64,000 bases of DNA, taken from the NCBI RefSeq assembly GCF_013623775.1, contig NZ_JABFAM010000005.1, positions 124,001 through 188,000 of the forward strand, given 5' to 3'. This DNA comes from Rufibacter sp. XAAS-G3-1 (GTDB lineage: Bacteria; Bacteroidota; Bacteroidia; Cytophagales; Hymenobacteraceae). This document shows positions 41,512 through 49,749 of this stretch, piece after piece. How positions within the stretch are numbered: position 1 is the stretch's first letter; every line of letters begins with the position of its first letter. Position numbers and translations under genes: made by a program. The notes beneath the pieces were generated by a model. The model saw only the letters and a list, made by a program, of their open reading frames with translations. It was not told the origin of the DNA and ran no database searches.

Positions 41512-43527
41512 ATGACCAACGTTTTAAAACCCTGGCTGGCCCTGCTGTTGTTTGTGCTAGGCGCAAGCACGCCCGGTTATTCTGAAGATCCTTTCAAGCT
41601 GGGCCAGGTTACGCCCGAAGAACTGAAGATGACCGCTTACGCCCCAGACACCAGCGCCGCGGCCGTGGTCTTGTATGACCTGGGCGAGTCTTCCTTCCTT
41701 TTCTCCAAAGGCACCCAACTGCAGTTCAAACGCATCACCAGAATCAAGATCCTGAAAAAGAACGGCCTGGATCAGGCCGATTTCGTTATTCCGTACTACC
41801 GCCGCGCCGATGGCAATAAGGAAGAGGTGCTCAACGTGAAAGGGGTGACCTACAACCTGGAGAACGGCGAAACGGTGAAGCTGAAGCTAGAGGACAAAGC
41901 CATCTTTGACGAAAAACAGGATGCCAACTGGTACCTGAAAAAGCTGACCCTGCCCGGCGTAAAGGTGGGTTCTGTGATTGAGTTGACCTACACCATCAAA
42001 TCAGACTTTATCAAGCTGCTGCGGGAGTGGGAGTTCCAGCACACCATTCCGGTGAAGTGGAGTGAGTACCGGGTGGGCATGGTGCCTTTCTTTGAGTACA
42101 GCCAGGTCTTGCACGGGTTTCATCCGTTTCACATCAAAGACGCCAAAATTGAGCGGAAAACAGTAGCCATCACCTGGAAAGATGAGGTGGGCCTGGCCAA
42201 TATTGAGCAAAGGGGGGCGCTCTCCATGTCGGTGGTGCAGTACCAGTGGGTCATGAAAGATGTGCCCGCCTTCACCCAGGAGCCTTTCCTTTCCAGCGCC
42301 AAAGACTACCTTTCCAAACTGGAGTTTGAACTCTCCAAAGTGCAGTACCCAGAACAGAAGCCGCAGTTTGTGTCAGGAGACTGGGAAAGTTTCACCAAAG
42401 AGCTCCTGAAGGAGGAGGAATTTGGCGGACAACTCACCAATACCGCCTACCTGAAGAAAACCGCCGATGGTTTGGTGGCCGGGAAAACCGATTCGTTGGC
42501 CAAGGTGAAGGCCGTGGTGGAGTTCGTGCAACAAAACATGCACTGGGACGGCAAGCACCGCATCTACACCGAGAACCTGCGCAAAGCCTTTGACAAACAA
42601 CGGGGGTCTTCTTCTGAGGTAAACCTGCTGCTGACCGCTCTCCTGCGCGAAGCGGGCGTAGCCGCGCAACCCATGCTGGTGAGTACCCGCGAGCACGGCC
42701 GGCCAATGGTGGGTTCGCCCATGATCAGCAAGTTTGACTACGTGATTTCCTACGTGTCTGTGGGTGGCAAAAACTACCTGCTGGATGCCACTGAAAAAGA
42801 CCTGCCCTTCGGGATGCTGCCTTTGCGGTGCCTGAACGACCAAGGCTGGGTACTGCAAGCCCCCGCCGGAAAATGGGTGCCCCTCACGGGCGTAGAGAAA
42901 AACGTGCAGTTGGTTTCCGGTCGGCTTAAAATACAGCCCAACGGCGAAGTAACCGGTACCTTAACCGAAGATTACCTGGGCGTGCCTGCCTTGCGCGCCC
43001 GTTCCGCCATCCGGAGCAAAGGACAGGAAACGTACCTCAAAGAGTTCGCCAATGCCGGGCCAGACTGGGTGCGGGAAGGAATAAAGATCCAGAACCTGGA
43101 GAACCTGCAGGAGCCTTTCAAGAAAGAGTACCAACTGAACAGAACCGGAGACAGTGCCCCGTCTTCGTTGCTCTACCTTTCGCCCATGCTCACCCACGGG
43201 CAGGACGAAAATCCGTTTAAACTGGCCACCCGCCAGTTCCCCATTGACTTCGGCACGCCAGTAGAAGAAACGTATATGTTCACGTACCAATTACCCGAGG
43301 GCTATGAACTGGAAGAGGTGCCGCAGTCTTCGGCCGTCACCTTGCCCGGCAACGCCGCTAAATTCTCGTATATGACGCAGATGGTCAACGGGCAACTGCA
43401 AATCATCAGCAGGCTCAACATCAACAAAACCTTTTTTGAGGCCTCTGAGTACGGGAACCTGCGGGAATTCTACAACCGGATGGTCGCCAAACACGCCGAG
43501 AAAATTGTGCTGAGGAAAAAGGGGTAG
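41512..43527 (+). CDS. DUF3857/transglutaminase-like exported protein, paralog 3
   Basis: This 671-aa protein has a signal peptide (MTNVLKPWLALLLFVLGAST). DUF3857 includes FKRITRIKILKKNGLDQADFVIPYYRR. The transglutaminase-like core reads VKAVVEFVQQNMHWDG...AFDKQRGSSSEVNLLLTALLREAGVAAQPMLVSTR, again with GSSSEVN at the place of the catalytic Cys, so this copy is likely inactive as an enzyme. It is similar to paralog 1 over its whole length, including the FYNRMVAKHAEKIVLRKKG ending, which points to duplication. Confidence 0.9.
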   Translation: MTNVLKPWLALLLFVLGASTPGYSEDPFKLGQVTPEELKMTAYAPDTSAAAVVLYDLGESSFLFSKGTQLQFKRITRIKILKKNGLDQADFVIPYYRRADGNKEEVLNVKGVTYNLENGETVKLKLEDKAIFDEKQDANWYLKKLTLPGVKVGSVIELTYTIKSDFIKLLREWEFQHTIPVKWSEYRVGMVPFFEYSQVLHGFHPFHIKDAKIERKTVAITWKDEVGLANIEQRGALSMSVVQYQWVMKDVPAFTQEPFLSSAKDYLSKLEFELSKVQYPEQKPQFVSGDWESFTKELLKEEEFGGQLTNTAYLKKTADGLVAGKTDSLAKVKAVVEFVQQNMHWDGKHRIYTENLRKAFDKQRGSSSEVNLLLTALLREAGVAAQPMLVSTREHGRPMVGSPMISKFDYVISYVSVGGKNYLLDATEKDLPFGMLPLRCLNDQGWVLQAPAGKWVPLTGVEKNVQLVSGRLKIQPNGEVTGTLTEDYLGVPALRARSAIRSKGQETYLKEFANAGPDWVREGIKIQNLENLQEPFKKEYQLNRTGDSAPSSLLYLSPMLTHGQDENPFKLATRQFPIDFGTPVEETYMFTYQLPEGYELEEVPQSSAVTLPGNAAKFSYMTQMVNGQLQIISRLNINKTFFEASEYGNLREFYNRMVAKHAEKIVLRKKG

Positions 43528-43530
43528 AGG

Positions 43531-43570
43531 TTGTTTTAAGGCCGTTTTGCTGAAAAAGCCCCTGAAACGA
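43531..43570. repeat. palindrome family A, imperfect copy
   Basis: TTGTTTTAAGGCCGTTTTG and AAAAAGCCCCTGAAACGA, 4 bp after the stop of paralog 3. Confidence 0.65.
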
Positions 43571-43604
43571 CCCAAACAGATAGTCTCTGCTTATATGGCC
43601 ACGT

Positions 43605-43642
43605 ACAGGAGAAGCCTTGCCTATTGGTAAGGCTTCTCCTGT
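43605..43642. repeat. perfect stem-loop
   Basis: ACAGGAGAAGCCTT/AAGGCTTCTCCTGT, a 14-bp stem with a 10-nt loop, lies upstream of the DUF2490 gene. No T tract on either side, so a termination role is doubtful. Confidence 0.7.
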
Positions 43643-43698
43643 GAAAAGGAGAGGACTTATAGCCTGCGCTACAGAGGGAAGAAAATAAAAAGAGTAAG

Positions 43699-44382
43699 AT
43701 GAAGGTAAGGCTGTTCCTGTTTTTTATACTAAGTGGGCTGTTCCTGTCAAAGGAGAGTGCGGCCCAACCAGACAACTACAATTACTGGCTGCAGTATTCC
43801 GGCTCGTATTGGTTCAGCCCCCGCTGGGTAGCCACCGCCAACCTGCAGTACCGCACCTACAACCCTATAAAAAACCCTCGGGTAATTTTTACCGGGGCTG
43901 AGGCTACGTACAACTTCAAAGAAGCACCTGTTTCCTTGACTGCCGGGTATGCCCATCTGTTTAACCGCAACTACGTCACGGCTGAAAAAACCGAGTTCGC
44001 CCATGAGAACCGGTTGTACCAATCCATCGCCATCCGGGGTAATCTCTGGAAGGCTGGCATCACGCACCGGTACCAGGTAGAGGAACGCTGGCTCACGCAA
44101 GGTTACCAAACGCGTTTCCGCTATTTGGTGGCTCTCCGCATTCCTTTGGGGCCGAAAGAGCAGGAAGTGCGCCCGTGGTACGGTATCCTGCGCAACGAGG
44201 TGAGGGTGATTATCCGTGACCAACCCTTTGACTCCAACCGCGTCTTCGGCGGACTGGGCTACACGTTCAGCAAGCACTTCACGCTGGAAGGTATGTGGAT
44301 GTCTCAATTACATGGCGGCGGCACCAAGCACCAACACTTTGCCATGTTCACGCTCAAACATGATTTCGGGCAGATGGAGTAG
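43699..44382 (+). CDS. DUF2490 outer-membrane beta-barrel protein
   Basis: This 227-aa protein has a signal peptide (MKVRLFLFFILSGLFLSKESAA). Strands alternate through the rest (NYWLQYSGSYWFSPRWVATANLQYRTYNP, VSLTAGYAHLFNRNYV, GITHRYQVEERWL), ending HFAMFTLKHDFGQME; the last residues are close to the pattern of an outer-membrane barrel end. The NYWLQY start and HRYQVEERW are typical for DUF2490. Role unknown. Confidence 0.88.
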   Translation: MKVRLFLFFILSGLFLSKESAAQPDNYNYWLQYSGSYWFSPRWVATANLQYRTYNPIKNPRVIFTGAEATYNFKEAPVSLTAGYAHLFNRNYVTAEKTEFAHENRLYQSIAIRGNLWKAGITHRYQVEERWLTQGYQTRFRYLVALRIPLGPKEQEVRPWYGILRNEVRVIIRDQPFDSNRVFGGLGYTFSKHFTLEGMWMSQLHGGGTKHQHFAMFTLKHDFGQME

Positions 44383-44455
44383 GTCGTGGAGTATTGGTTT
44401 GGCTTTCTTATTTATTCAGTACGCGGGCAAAATTAGTTTGACTTACTTTTCTGTT

Positions 44456-44542
44456 GTCATCCTGGAAGGATCTTGGTCGCGAACGGCAATAGCGTTCCAT
44501 CAAAGCTATTCTAGTTCGCCCACAAGATCCTTCCAGGATGAC
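44456..44542. repeat. 87-bp hairpin repeat F, copy 2
   Basis: Ends GTCATCCTGGAAGGATCTTG and CAAGATCCTTCCAGGATGAC are a perfect 20-bp inverted repeat. Same length as the copy at 3705-3791 and alignable to it in reverse. The 25-bp string just upstream (44429-44453, AAATTAGTTTGACTTACTTT within it) recurs at about 57779-57803. Confidence 0.85.
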
Positions 44543-44695
44543 AAATAGTATAAAGTAATCCTGTCTCAGTACTTAGAAATATATAGTTGTTAGAAAGTTG
44601 AGTTATTACTTACTCAAATACTGGATGTTTGACACTATGCATATTGATAATGACATATGTGTTTGCATTAGTACTATCAAAGATGGTATTGACCG

Positions 44696-44767
44696 AAAGG
44701 AAACTAAAATTCATCTTAGTTTCCTTTCAGTGCCGAAAGGAAACTAAGATGAATTTTAGTTTCCTTT
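44696..44767. promoter_or_regulatory. nested perfect palindrome upstream of fic (candidate operator)
   Basis: Perfect 33-bp arms (44696-44728 and 44735-44767) are separated by 6 bp. Each arm is itself an inverted repeat of AAAGGAAACTAA and TTAGTTTCCTTT around 8 bp. So four copies of the GGAAACTAA half-site lie within 72 bp, ending 26 bp before the Fic ATG. The position suits autoregulation by the Fic protein's C-terminal winged helix. Confidence 0.75.
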
Positions 44768-44793
44768 GTGCGTAAGTGTAACTAGCCGAATTT

Positions 44794-45939
44794 ATGATAG
44801 AATTAGAAAGATATAAGTCAGGCCGTTTTGAGAAAGGTGTTGGAGGGTATAAGTACTTTATGCCCACTCTTATAAATGAGCAGTGGACTTGGAGTAGTCC
44901 TGAAGTTAACGCGTTATTAGAAAAGGCTGCTGTAAAGTTAGGGGAGCTGAACTCATTTGCCCGCATGGTACCAAACATTGGGTTATTCATTCATCTCCAT
45001 GTTACTAAAGAAGCAGTAGTGTCAAGTAGGATTGAAGGAACTCAAACAAATATGGGAGAGGCACTTTTACCAGAAGAAGACATTTCTCCTGAGCGGAGAG
45101 ACGACTGGAGAGAGGTGAACAATTATGTCAAAGCTATGAACATAGCTATAGATGAATTAGAAAGGCTTCCAATATCTTCTCGCCTTTTAAGGCAAACGCA
45201 TGGCATCTTATTGAATAGCGTGAGAGGGGAGCATAAGCAACCCGGTGAATTTAGAACTAGCCAGAACTGGATTGGTGGGAGTAGCCCTTCTGACGCGGTT
45301 TTTGTGCCACCCCATTTTGAATACATTGGTCAGCTAATGAGTGATTTGGAGAATTTTCTCCACAACACAGATATTGCAGTTCCTGCCTTAGTCAGAATTG
45401 CTATTGCGCATTACCAATTTGAGACAATCCATCCGTTTCTAGATGGAAATGGGCGAATAGGGAGGCTACTGATAACTCTCTACTTGGTGAGTGAGCAAAT
45501 CTTAAGCAAGCCTTTGTTATACCTTTCTAGCTACTTTGAAGAAAATAGAAGCTTGTATTATGATAACCTAACTTTTGTAAGAACTAAAAATGACATGACT
45601 CAATGGCTTAAATATTTCTTGGTAGGCATTGAGCAGACAGCTACAAAAGCAGTAAGCACCCTTCAGCAGGTACTAGAGCTAAAAGACAAGTTAGAGCAAC
45701 AAATCACAGCTGATTTCGGGCGTAAATCAGGATCTGCACTGGTGGTGCTTCAGCATCTATTTCATAATCCTGTTCTCCATGTAAGTGATATTGTTGAGGC
45801 ATGCCAGTTAGGTAAAAAAGCCGCAAACTCTGTAGTAGCTGACTTTGAAAGGATTGGGGTGCTTAGGGAAATGACGGGGCAAAGCAGAAATCGCGTTTTT
45901 GTTTTTGATCAATATTTAGATTTATTCTCTACAAGATAG
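44794..45939 (+). CDS. Fic family protein (AMPylator) with inhibitory helix and C-terminal winged helix
   Basis: In this 381-aa protein the N-terminal inhibitory motif is SSRIEG (Ser 77, Glu 81, Gly 82), of the class II form that blocks ATP binding until relieved. The Fic motif HPFLDGNGRIGR begins at catalytic His 213. The end (about 310-375, VLQHLFHNPVLHVSDIVEACQLGKKAANSVVADFERIGVLREMTGQ) reads as a winged helix-turn-helix. Fic enzymes transfer AMP to Tyr, Thr or Ser of target proteins. The gene is clearly more AT-rich than its neighbours, suggesting transfer. No separate antitoxin gene is seen. A large palindrome lies just upstream. Confidence 0.94.
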   Translation: MIELERYKSGRFEKGVGGYKYFMPTLINEQWTWSSPEVNALLEKAAVKLGELNSFARMVPNIGLFIHLHVTKEAVVSSRIEGTQTNMGEALLPEEDISPERRDDWREVNNYVKAMNIAIDELERLPISSRLLRQTHGILLNSVRGEHKQPGEFRTSQNWIGGSSPSDAVFVPPHFEYIGQLMSDLENFLHNTDIAVPALVRIAIAHYQFETIHPFLDGNGRIGRLLITLYLVSEQILSKPLLYLSSYFEENRSLYYDNLTFVRTKNDMTQWLKYFLVGIEQTATKAVSTLQQVLELKDKLEQQITADFGRKSGSALVVLQHLFHNPVLHVSDIVEACQLGKKAANSVVADFERIGVLREMTGQSRNRVFVFDQYLDLFSTR

Positions 45940-45940
45940 G

Positions 45941-45976
45941 TTTATCCCTGTTTTTCAGAAAGCAGGGGTAAAACAG
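45941..45976. repeat. family A-like palindrome after fic
   Basis: TTTATCCCTGTTTTTCAGAA and AGCAGGGGTAAA; the core is CCCTG rather than GGGCTG, one bp after the Fic stop. Confidence 0.55.
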
Positions 45977-45983
45977 GAGTGCA

Positions 45984-46022
45984 GAAAAAAAGCCCGTTGC
46001 TCTGGAAAGAACAACGGGCTTT
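45984..46022 (-). terminator. terminator of tRNA-Pro
   Basis: AAAGCCCGTTG/CAACGGGCTTT is a perfect 11-bp stem; a T run follows on the minus strand. It may also end fic on the plus strand (tail CTGCTTTT). Confidence 0.85.
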
Positions 46023-46032
46023 CTGCTTTTCG

Positions 46033-46106
46033 TCGGAATGGCAGGATTTGAACCTGCGACCTCCAGCACCCCATGCTGGCGCGATACCAGGCTACGCTAC
46101 ATCCCG
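46033..46106 (-). tRNA. tRNA-Pro (TGG)
   Basis: A 74-nt minus-strand gene. Acceptor stem CGGGATG/CATTCCG, D arm TAGCGTAGCCTGGTATCGC, anticodon loop around CATGGGGTG with anticodon TGG, T arm CAGGTTCAAATCCTG. CCA is not encoded. The Pro-type CGGG 5' end and anticodon agree. Confidence 0.94.
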
Positions 46107-46196
46107 ATTAGTAGTATCTGCTGCAAATAAAACAAAAAATGAGAAGCCAGAAAAGCAGATGCAAAAATTGTCTGGTAAAATTTAAGAAAGAAACAT

Positions 46197-46236
46197 GCGT
46201 TTTGGGCCTACTTTCCTAAAAACAGGCCCAAAACGG
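46197..46236. repeat. palindrome family A copy
   Basis: GCGTTTTGGGCCTACTTT and AAAACAGGCCCAAAACGG, starting 3 bp past the minus-strand ABC exporter stop. Uses GGGCCT/AGGCCC instead of GGGCTG/CAGCCC: both sides changed. Confidence 0.8.
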
Positions 46237-46238
46237 GT

Positions 46239-48026
46239 TTATTCCATGTCCTCGGTCTGGAGTTGGCGCTCATACAGGGCGCGGTACAGGCCGTCGGGTT
46301 CCAGCATCAGTTCTTCGTGGGTGCCGTGCTGCACTACTACGCCATCGTCTAAGACCAGAATGCGGTTGGCTAGTTTCACCGAACTCACGCGGTGCGAGAT
46401 AATGATGGAGGTGCGGTTGGCCATCACGCGTTGGAGGCTGTTCAAAATGGCATTCTCCGTTCTGGTGTCTACCGCCGAGAGCGAATCATCCAGAATCAGA
46501 ATTTTAGGTTCCCGGGCCAGGGCGCGGGCAATGGACACGCGCTGTTTTTGGCCGCCGGAAAGCGTGATGCCGCGCTCACCCAACACGGTGTCAAACTGCG
46601 CCGGGAAGTGTATGATGTTTTCGTAGACATCGGCATCTTTGGCGGCCTGTCGCATTTTCTCCTCGGGCAGGGCGTCTACCCCAAACCCGATGTTGTTTCT
46701 GATGGAATCTGAGAACAGGAACACGTCTTGCGGCACGTACCCAATCTGGCTGCGCAGGTTGGTGATGTTGTAGTTTCTTATGTCTTCGCCGTCAATCAGA
46801 ATCCGTCCGCCGGTGGCGTCATACAGGCGGCACACCAACGCCGCGATGGTGCTCTTGCCGGAACCGGTGTTGCCAATCACCGCCAGCGTATCGCCGGGAT
46901 TAATCTGGAACGATAGTTTCTTCAAGGCCTGGATGCCGGTATCTGGGTACACAAAATCCACCTCGTCAAAGACAATGGCCCCTTTGATGTCTTTCTCCAG
47001 GTTCTGTTGCGAGATGATATCGGTTTTGGTGTTCAGGAACTCATTGATGCGCTGCTGCGAGGCGGCCGCCCGTTGCACCAAGGAAGTCGTCCAGCCCAGC
47101 GCCGTAACGGGCCAGGTAAGCATGTTCACGTAGATGAGGAACTCGGCAATAACCCCCGGCGTAATGTCCCCGTTGATGACTTCCTTTCCGCCGTACCACA
47201 CGGTAATGATGGTACTCAGGCCAATCAGAAACAGAATAAGCGGGAAGAACAGCGAGTTCACGAAGTTCAGCTCCAGCGATTTGTCTTTGTACGTGTCGCT
47301 GGCTTTGGTGAAGTTGGCGTGCGAATCCTGCTCCCGCACAAACGATTTCAGTACCCTGATGCCCGAGAACGCCTCCTGCACAAACGTGGTAATGCCGCTC
47401 AGGCTTTTCTGAATCTCGTCAGACTTCCGCTCAATGATGTTGTTCACGTAGTAAATGCTCACGCTCAGAATAGGCAGCGGCAACAGCGTGTAAATGGTCA
47501 ACTCCACGTTCACCGAGAGCATGTACGGAATCACCATCAGGAACAAAACCAAGAGGTTGATTCCGTACATGATGGCCGGGCCCAGGTACATGCGCACGCG
47601 GCTCACGTCCTCAGAAATGCGCGCCATCAAATCGCCGGTGTTGTTGCGGCGGTAGAAGGAGAGGGGCAGGGTCTGGTAGTGGGCGTAGATTTCGTTTTTG
47701 AGGTCGTTTTCAATCAAGCGGCTCATGACAATGATGGTCTGCCGCATGAAAAACAGGAAAATGCCGCGTAACAAGGCCATGAGCACAATCACAGCCCCAT
47801 AGAACAAGGTGCTGCGCGCGAAAGAGTCATACACACGCTCCTGCTGGGCGAAACCCTCGTGCAGTTGGTACATGGTAATGCCCTCGCGCACCAGGTCAAA
47901 CGCGTGCCGCACCACCTGGGCTGGAATAATGGCGAAGATGTTGGAGACAATCACAAACACAATGCCCCAGAAGAAGCGGAACTTGTATTTGAGCAGATAT
48001 TTATTGAGGTATTTAAGCGATTTCAC
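46239..48026 (-). CDS. ABC exporter, fused membrane and ATPase domains
   Basis: This 595-aa half-transporter begins MKSLKYLNKYLLKYKFRFFWG. Six membrane helices lie in residues 18-320 with the ABC-exporter coupling helices. ATPase motifs: Walker A GNTGSGKST, Q-loop YVPQDVFLFSDSIRNNI, signature LSGGQKQRVSIARA, Walker B ILILDDSLSAVD, H-loop SHRVSSVKLA. Walker B ends in DD instead of DE: in the reading LILDDSLSA, the catalytic Glu is replaced by Asp. This is seen in the weaker half of heterodimeric exporters, so it may need a partner or have low ATPase activity. Substrate unknown. Confidence 0.92.
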   Translation of the reverse strand: MKSLKYLNKYLLKYKFRFFWGIVFVIVSNIFAIIPAQVVRHAFDLVREGITMYQLHEGFAQQERVYDSFARSTLFYGAVIVLMALLRGIFLFFMRQTIIVMSRLIENDLKNEIYAHYQTLPLSFYRRNNTGDLMARISEDVSRVRMYLGPAIMYGINLLVLFLMVIPYMLSVNVELTIYTLLPLPILSVSIYYVNNIIERKSDEIQKSLSGITTFVQEAFSGIRVLKSFVREQDSHANFTKASDTYKDKSLELNFVNSLFFPLILFLIGLSTIITVWYGGKEVINGDITPGVIAEFLIYVNMLTWPVTALGWTTSLVQRAAASQQRINEFLNTKTDIISQQNLEKDIKGAIVFDEVDFVYPDTGIQALKKLSFQINPGDTLAVIGNTGSGKSTIAALVCRLYDATGGRILIDGEDIRNYNITNLRSQIGYVPQDVFLFSDSIRNNIGFGVDALPEEKMRQAAKDADVYENIIHFPAQFDTVLGERGITLSGGQKQRVSIARALAREPKILILDDSLSAVDTRTENAILNSLQRVMANRTSIIISHRVSSVKLANRILVLDDGVVVQHGTHEELMLEPDGLYRALYERQLQTEDME

Positions 48027-48073
48027 AGGCTACGTTTAAAGAAAATACGTACTAACACTTGTTAGGAATTTTC

Positions 48074-48103
48074 TTGGTCTTCAAAAATATAAACCTAATT
48101 TTG
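48074..48103 (+). promoter_or_regulatory. Bacteroidota-type promoter of the leucine dehydrogenase gene
   Basis: TTG at 48074-48076 and TAATTTTG at 48096-48103 are 19 bp apart, matching the TTG-N19-TAnnTTTG consensus. The ATG is 71 bp downstream. Confidence 0.65.
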
Positions 48104-48173
48104 CATCAAAATTACCGATTCGCTTCCCCAATATCTAACAAAAGAAAGTCGGTATTTCAAGGTAAAACAAATC

Positions 48174-49274
48174 ATGATAGAAGTTAAAGAACTAACCGCT
48201 GAGCAGGAAACGTCCGTTTTCAGCCAAATAAGTGAATACAACCATGAGCAAGTGGTGTTCTGCCACGACCATGACACCGGCCTAAAAGCGATCATTGGCG
48301 TGCACAACACCGTGCTGGGGCCTGCTTTGGGCGGTACCCGTATGTGGACATACGCAACTGAGGCAGAAGCGCTGCGCGATGTGCTGCGTCTTTCACGCGG
48401 GATGACGTTTAAATCGGCCATCTCGGGCCTGAACCTGGGTGGCGGAAAGGCCGTGATCATAGGCGATTCCAAGAAAGACAAGACCGAAGCCCTGATGCGC
48501 AAGTTCGGGCGGTTTGTGAACAACCTGAACGGCAAGTACATCACCGCCGAGGACATGGGCATGACCACCCAAGACATGGCCTACATTGGCATGGAAACCA
48601 AGTACGTGGCCGGTTTGCCAGAATCACAAGGCGGCAGCGGTGACCCCTCGCCGGTAACGGCGTACGGAACGTACATGGGCATGAAAGCCGCCGCCAAAAA
48701 AGCCTGGGGCAATGACAGCCTGGCCGGAAAGAAAATCTCAGTACAAGGCACGGGCCACGTAGGGGGTTATTTGATTGACTACCTGGTGAAGGAAAACGCC
48801 CAACTGTTCATCACCGACATGGATCAGGATCGCTTAGCGCGCATCTCAGCTGCTACCGGTGCCACCGTGGTGGGCTTAGATGAAATCTATGACGTAGACG
48901 TGGACATCTATTCGCCGTGTGCCATGGGCGCCACCATCAATGACAATACCTTGTCGCGCCTGAAATGCCAGGTGATTGCCGGTTGCGCCAACAACCAGCT
49001 CAAAAACGAAGACGTGCACGGGCCCGCCTTGGTAGACATGGGCATTGTGTACGCGCCAGACTTCCTCATCAACGCCGGAGGTATCATCAACGTGTATTCA
49101 GAAGTGAAAAAACTGAACCGCGAGTGGGCCATGCAGCAGACCGAGCGGATTTACCACACCACGCTGAACATCTTCGCGAAGGCCGAGGCCGATGGGACGC
49201 ACACGCAAAGAGCCGCCACAGAACTTGCGCAGAAACGCATTGATGACATAGCCAAAATCAAGCAAACCTATTAA
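48174..49274 (+). CDS. Glu/Leu/Phe/Val dehydrogenase, leucine dehydrogenase type
   Basis: This 366-aa enzyme catalyses NAD-linked oxidative deamination of branched-chain amino acids. The substrate domain has VLGPALGGTRMWTY and the catalytic Lys in SGLNLGGGKAVIIG; the Rossmann domain has VQGTGHVGGYL. The C-terminal part has CAMGATIND, VIAGCANNQL and FLINAGGIINVYSE. The length and the LGPALGGTR pattern fit leucine/valine rather than glutamate dehydrogenases. A clear promoter lies upstream. It stands alone and may start leucine, isoleucine and valine breakdown or feed branched fatty acids; that role is inferred. Confidence 0.92.
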   Translation: MIEVKELTAEQETSVFSQISEYNHEQVVFCHDHDTGLKAIIGVHNTVLGPALGGTRMWTYATEAEALRDVLRLSRGMTFKSAISGLNLGGGKAVIIGDSKKDKTEALMRKFGRFVNNLNGKYITAEDMGMTTQDMAYIGMETKYVAGLPESQGGSGDPSPVTAYGTYMGMKAAAKKAWGNDSLAGKKISVQGTGHVGGYLIDYLVKENAQLFITDMDQDRLARISAATGATVVGLDEIYDVDVDIYSPCAMGATINDNTLSRLKCQVIAGCANNQLKNEDVHGPALVDMGIVYAPDFLINAGGIINVYSEVKKLNREWAMQQTERIYHTTLNIFAKAEADGTHTQRAATELAQKRIDDIAKIKQTY

Positions 49275-49307
49275 TTCCCACCTCCCAAAGGAGGAGTAAA
49301 GACAGTG

Positions 49308-49355
49308 AATGCGTTTTCGGACTGGTTTGAAAAAACCGGGCCGGAAACGCATTCT
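49308..49355. repeat. palindrome family A copy with extended arms
   Basis: GAATGCGTTTTCGGACTGG and CCGGGCCGGAAACGCATTC, with inner GGTTT/AAACC. The outer GAATGCGT/ACGCATTC pairs are specific to this copy. 33 bp after the dehydrogenase stop. Confidence 0.75.
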
Positions 49356-49463
49356 GCCTTTATAGCTTTTCCACTGCCGTAAGTTTCCAGATACGTGCCT
49401 ATGGATGATGGATAATCTCTGACTACCCCCGCTGCGTTAGCAGCTACATTTCGCCATCCCGCT

Positions 49464-49583
49464 GGCTCAAAAGACCTCGTAGTGTCAGAAGGTTCTGCGA
49501 GCGTCTATGCCAATAGCCTTTCCGTTACGCCAATCATCAATACCCGTTTTGAGGCTGTTTTTTACAAAACAGCCTCAAAACGG
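49464..49583. repeat. D block of mosaic repeat plus perfect family A palindrome
   Basis: GACCTCGTAGTGTCAGAAGG and CTGCGAGCGTCTATGCC match the block at the end of repeat C near 55.06 kb. Then comes family A, CCGTTTTGAGGCTGTTTT/AAAACAGCCTCAAAACGG (49544-49583), nearly perfect. No gene is supported in 49275-49749. Confidence 0.75.
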
Positions 49584-49749
49584 CACAGCCTTGGAAAGGA
49601 AATAAAAAGAATACCGTTTGCTTCTTGGGCACCAAGTTCAGACCTTTGCGGCTGAATTGGGGACAGAGGCGTATAAGGCTGTAAGGCCAGTGCGTCAACC
49701 TCAACATTTACCGTAATTTTCACGTTCACCACGTTCTTTCCTTATTATC

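Noticed and set aside
47007-47771. 254-aa plus-strand open frame
   Set aside because: Antisense to the ABC exporter at 46239-48026; rich in His, Asn and Arg, no recognisable fold.
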